A DNA stretch of 64,000 nucleotides from assembly GCA_964451325.1 (NCBI GenBank), contig CAYVHO010000012.1:16452-80451 (forward strand), written 5' to 3'. The number at the start of each line of letters is the position of its first letter. The first letter of the stretch is position 1. The stretch comes from JAADHI01 sp964451325 (GTDB taxonomy: Bacteria > Nitrospirota > Nitrospiria > SBBL01 > JAADHI01). The position numbers and the translations under genes were made by a program. The notes under the pieces were generated by a model. That model did no database searches. It saw nothing but the letters and a program-made list of their open reading frames with translations, and was not told where the DNA came from. Below are positions 62,519-64,000 of this stretch, one piece after another.

Positions 62519-63819
62519 ATACGATTGCAGAAATCAAGCTTTGGGGGAGGACGATTGGCGCGGTATCTCTGGCCGATGGAGATGAAGTCTCAGCATTTCA
62601 ATATGATCCGAATTTTGCCTTAAGTGGCATTCAGATTTCACCGCTCATGATGCCGCTTTCTGATCGAATCTTTCGCTTCCCCGAACTTTCAAAACAAACC
62701 TTCTATGGCCTACCGGGTTTATTGGCCGATTCCTTGCCAGACAAATTTGGAAACACGCTCATTGATGCTTGGCTTGCCACACAAGGGCGGTCACCCAGTG
62801 AATTTAATGCCGTCGAGCGACTGTGTTACAGCGGTGCGCGCGGCATGGGCGCGCTGGAGTTTGTCCCGAGCATCGGACCCAAGATGAGACAAACAAACGC
62901 TGTGAAAATCGACAGCCTGGTTGAACTCGCCTCTAAAATTCTCGGTCATCAAAATCACTTTCAGACTTCTTTTGACGACAAAAATAAAGAAGCGGGTTTG
63001 AGCGACATCCTGAAAGTCGGTACTTCGGCAGGGGGTGCTCGGGCCAAGGCCGTCATTGCCTGGCATCCCCAGACAAATGAAGTCCGCTCTGGGCAAATTT
63101 CAGCAGGCTCAGGTTTTGAATACTGGTTGCTGAAATTTGATGGGGTCAACAGCAACCGAGACAAAGAACTCGAAGATCCTCAAGGTTACGGTGCAATTGA
63201 ATACGCCTATTTCTTGATGGCAAGGGCTTGTGGCATTGAGATGAGCGAATGTCGTCTATTTGGAGAAAATAACAGACGACATTTTATGACACGGCGTTTT
63301 GATCGCCTTTCTGGTGGAGAAAAATGCCATATGCAATCCCTTTGTGCCTTAGGCCATTATGATTTTAATTTAGCCGGGGCTTACAGTTACGAACAAGCCC
63401 TGATGGTGATTCGGCAATTGGGTTTACCGATGAAAATGATTGAGGCGCAATTTCGTCGTATGGTTTTTAACATTGTTGCGCGGAATCAGGACGACCACGT
63501 CAAAAACATTGCTTTTTTGATGGATAAAACAGGTCAATGGTCGCTTGCTCCCGCTTTTGACATCAACTACAGTTTTAACCCGAGCGGGCAATGGACGGCC
63601 CAACATCAAATGACGATGAATGGAAAACGAGATCATTTTACACTGGATGATTTCAAAGCCTGTGCGAAGACCGCTTCAATGAAACGCGGGCGCGCAAAAA
63701 ATATCATTGAAGAAGTACAAGAAACAGTCTCTTGCTGGAAAAAATATGCCAAAGCAGCGGGTATTCCGGTTTTCACACAAGAGCAAATTCAAAAAACACT
63801 GCGCTTAAAACGTTTTTAA
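62515..63819 (+). CDS. hipA: HipA-like serine/threonine kinase toxin
   Basis: 434 residues. LKVGTSAGGARAKAVIAW (P-loop region with an autophosphorylation Ser candidate), RFDRLSGGEK, and catalytic NQDDHVKN with PAFDINYS for metal binding all match HipA kinases that phosphorylate GltX and cause dormancy. The ATG overlaps the hipB stop. Confidence 0.85.
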   Translation: MNTIAEIKLWGRTIGAVSLADGDEVSAFQYDPNFALSGIQISPLMMPLSDRIFRFPELSKQTFYGLPGLLADSLPDKFGNTLIDAWLATQGRSPSEFNAVERLCYSGARGMGALEFVPSIGPKMRQTNAVKIDSLVELASKILGHQNHFQTSFDDKNKEAGLSDILKVGTSAGGARAKAVIAWHPQTNEVRSGQISAGSGFEYWLLKFDGVNSNRDKELEDPQGYGAIEYAYFLMARACGIEMSECRLFGENNRRHFMTRRFDRLSGGEKCHMQSLCALGHYDFNLAGAYSYEQALMVIRQLGLPMKMIEAQFRRMVFNIVARNQDDHVKNIAFLMDKTGQWSLAPAFDINYSFNPSGQWTAQHQMTMNGKRDHFTLDDFKACAKTASMKRGRAKNIIEEVQETVSCWKKYAKAAGIPVFTQEQIQKTLRLKRF

Positions 63820-64000
63820 CGTGGATGTCTCGATTGCCGGCTTATAACTCAGTCGCTTGTAATTAATCGGCATCCTTTTTAGAAAAGTCGAAAAAAAAGG
63901 GCAGTAAAACAATTCGAATAAGTAGACCAAGTGCTTAGCTAAAGACCTAACGAGGCTGTAGAAAAACCCCATCTACACCCCTCGTGTTCCTTTTTTGTTC

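Noticed and set aside
1..64000. CRISPR arrays
   Set aside because: No regularly spaced direct repeats were seen.

Overview
The window reads as chromosome from a Gram-negative, respiring bacterium of moderate G+C. Evidence is the outer-membrane barrels, a complete RND efflux tripartite set, many c-type cytochromes with N-terminal export signals, two diguanylate cyclases, a PilZ protein and a methyl-accepting chemotaxis protein. Cytochromes, metal-resistance genes, an acetyl-CoA synthetase, a stand-alone NuoF-like protein and a 1250-residue flavin/Fe-S fusion fit a metabolically versatile, possibly lithotrophic organism from a metal-rich habitat. I cannot assign the lineage from sequence alone.

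Layout. 1-8.8 kb: 3' end of glmM coupled to a tetraheme-type cytochrome, a REC-REC-GGDEF protein, PilZ and DUF420-like proteins, an O-methyltransferase-like protein, a Rossmann-GAF-GGDEF protein, and purE-purK. 8.9-13.6 kb: two divergent metal(loid) operons. One is a CmtR-like regulator with a CopZ/BFD-type Fe-S protein, MerT-like and MerP-like proteins. The other is ArsR, a GAPDH and ArsJ, i.e. arsenate exit as 1-arseno-3-phosphoglycerate. 13.6-18.8 kb: a membrane-anchored glutamate-synthase-like FMN protein set among three cytochromes, one of them a heme-barrel fusion. 18.8-22.5 kb: a chemoreceptor with a periplasmic companion and a porin. 22.9-25.4 kb: a scrambled zone with a decayed copy of a cytochrome/membrane-heme gene pair, an IS4-type remnant, a P-II fragment, then the intact pair, whose second gene appears to start at ATC. 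25.4-40.9 kb: a long minus-strand copper/heavy-metal region. It holds CusCBA-type efflux, a heme lipoprotein, a universal stress protein, a CopA-type ATPase, YHS proteins, DUF5676, FtsH, a flavoprotein broken by one stop codon, and a MerR-family regulator. Three promoters in it share a MerR-type 20-bp spacer and the same dyad.

41-58.8 kb: the 1250-residue Nfn-like fusion, nadB, a lytic transglycosylase, clpB with a Fis-type regulator, a Nudix protein, the NuoF-like protein, small proteins and acs. 58.9-64 kb: tRNA-Arg(CCT) followed by an MntA-HepT toxin-antitoxin pair, a glyoxalase-family protein, an MFS transporter and a HipB-HipA pair with a clear operator.

The main theme is control of metals and metalloids (As; Cu/Ag; probably Hg/Cd/Pb or Cu) beside exported electron carriers. 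The most unusual items are the ATC start codon, the Nfn-like fusion, the shared MerR-type promoter set, and the compact ars regulatory region with an apparently leaderless arsR.
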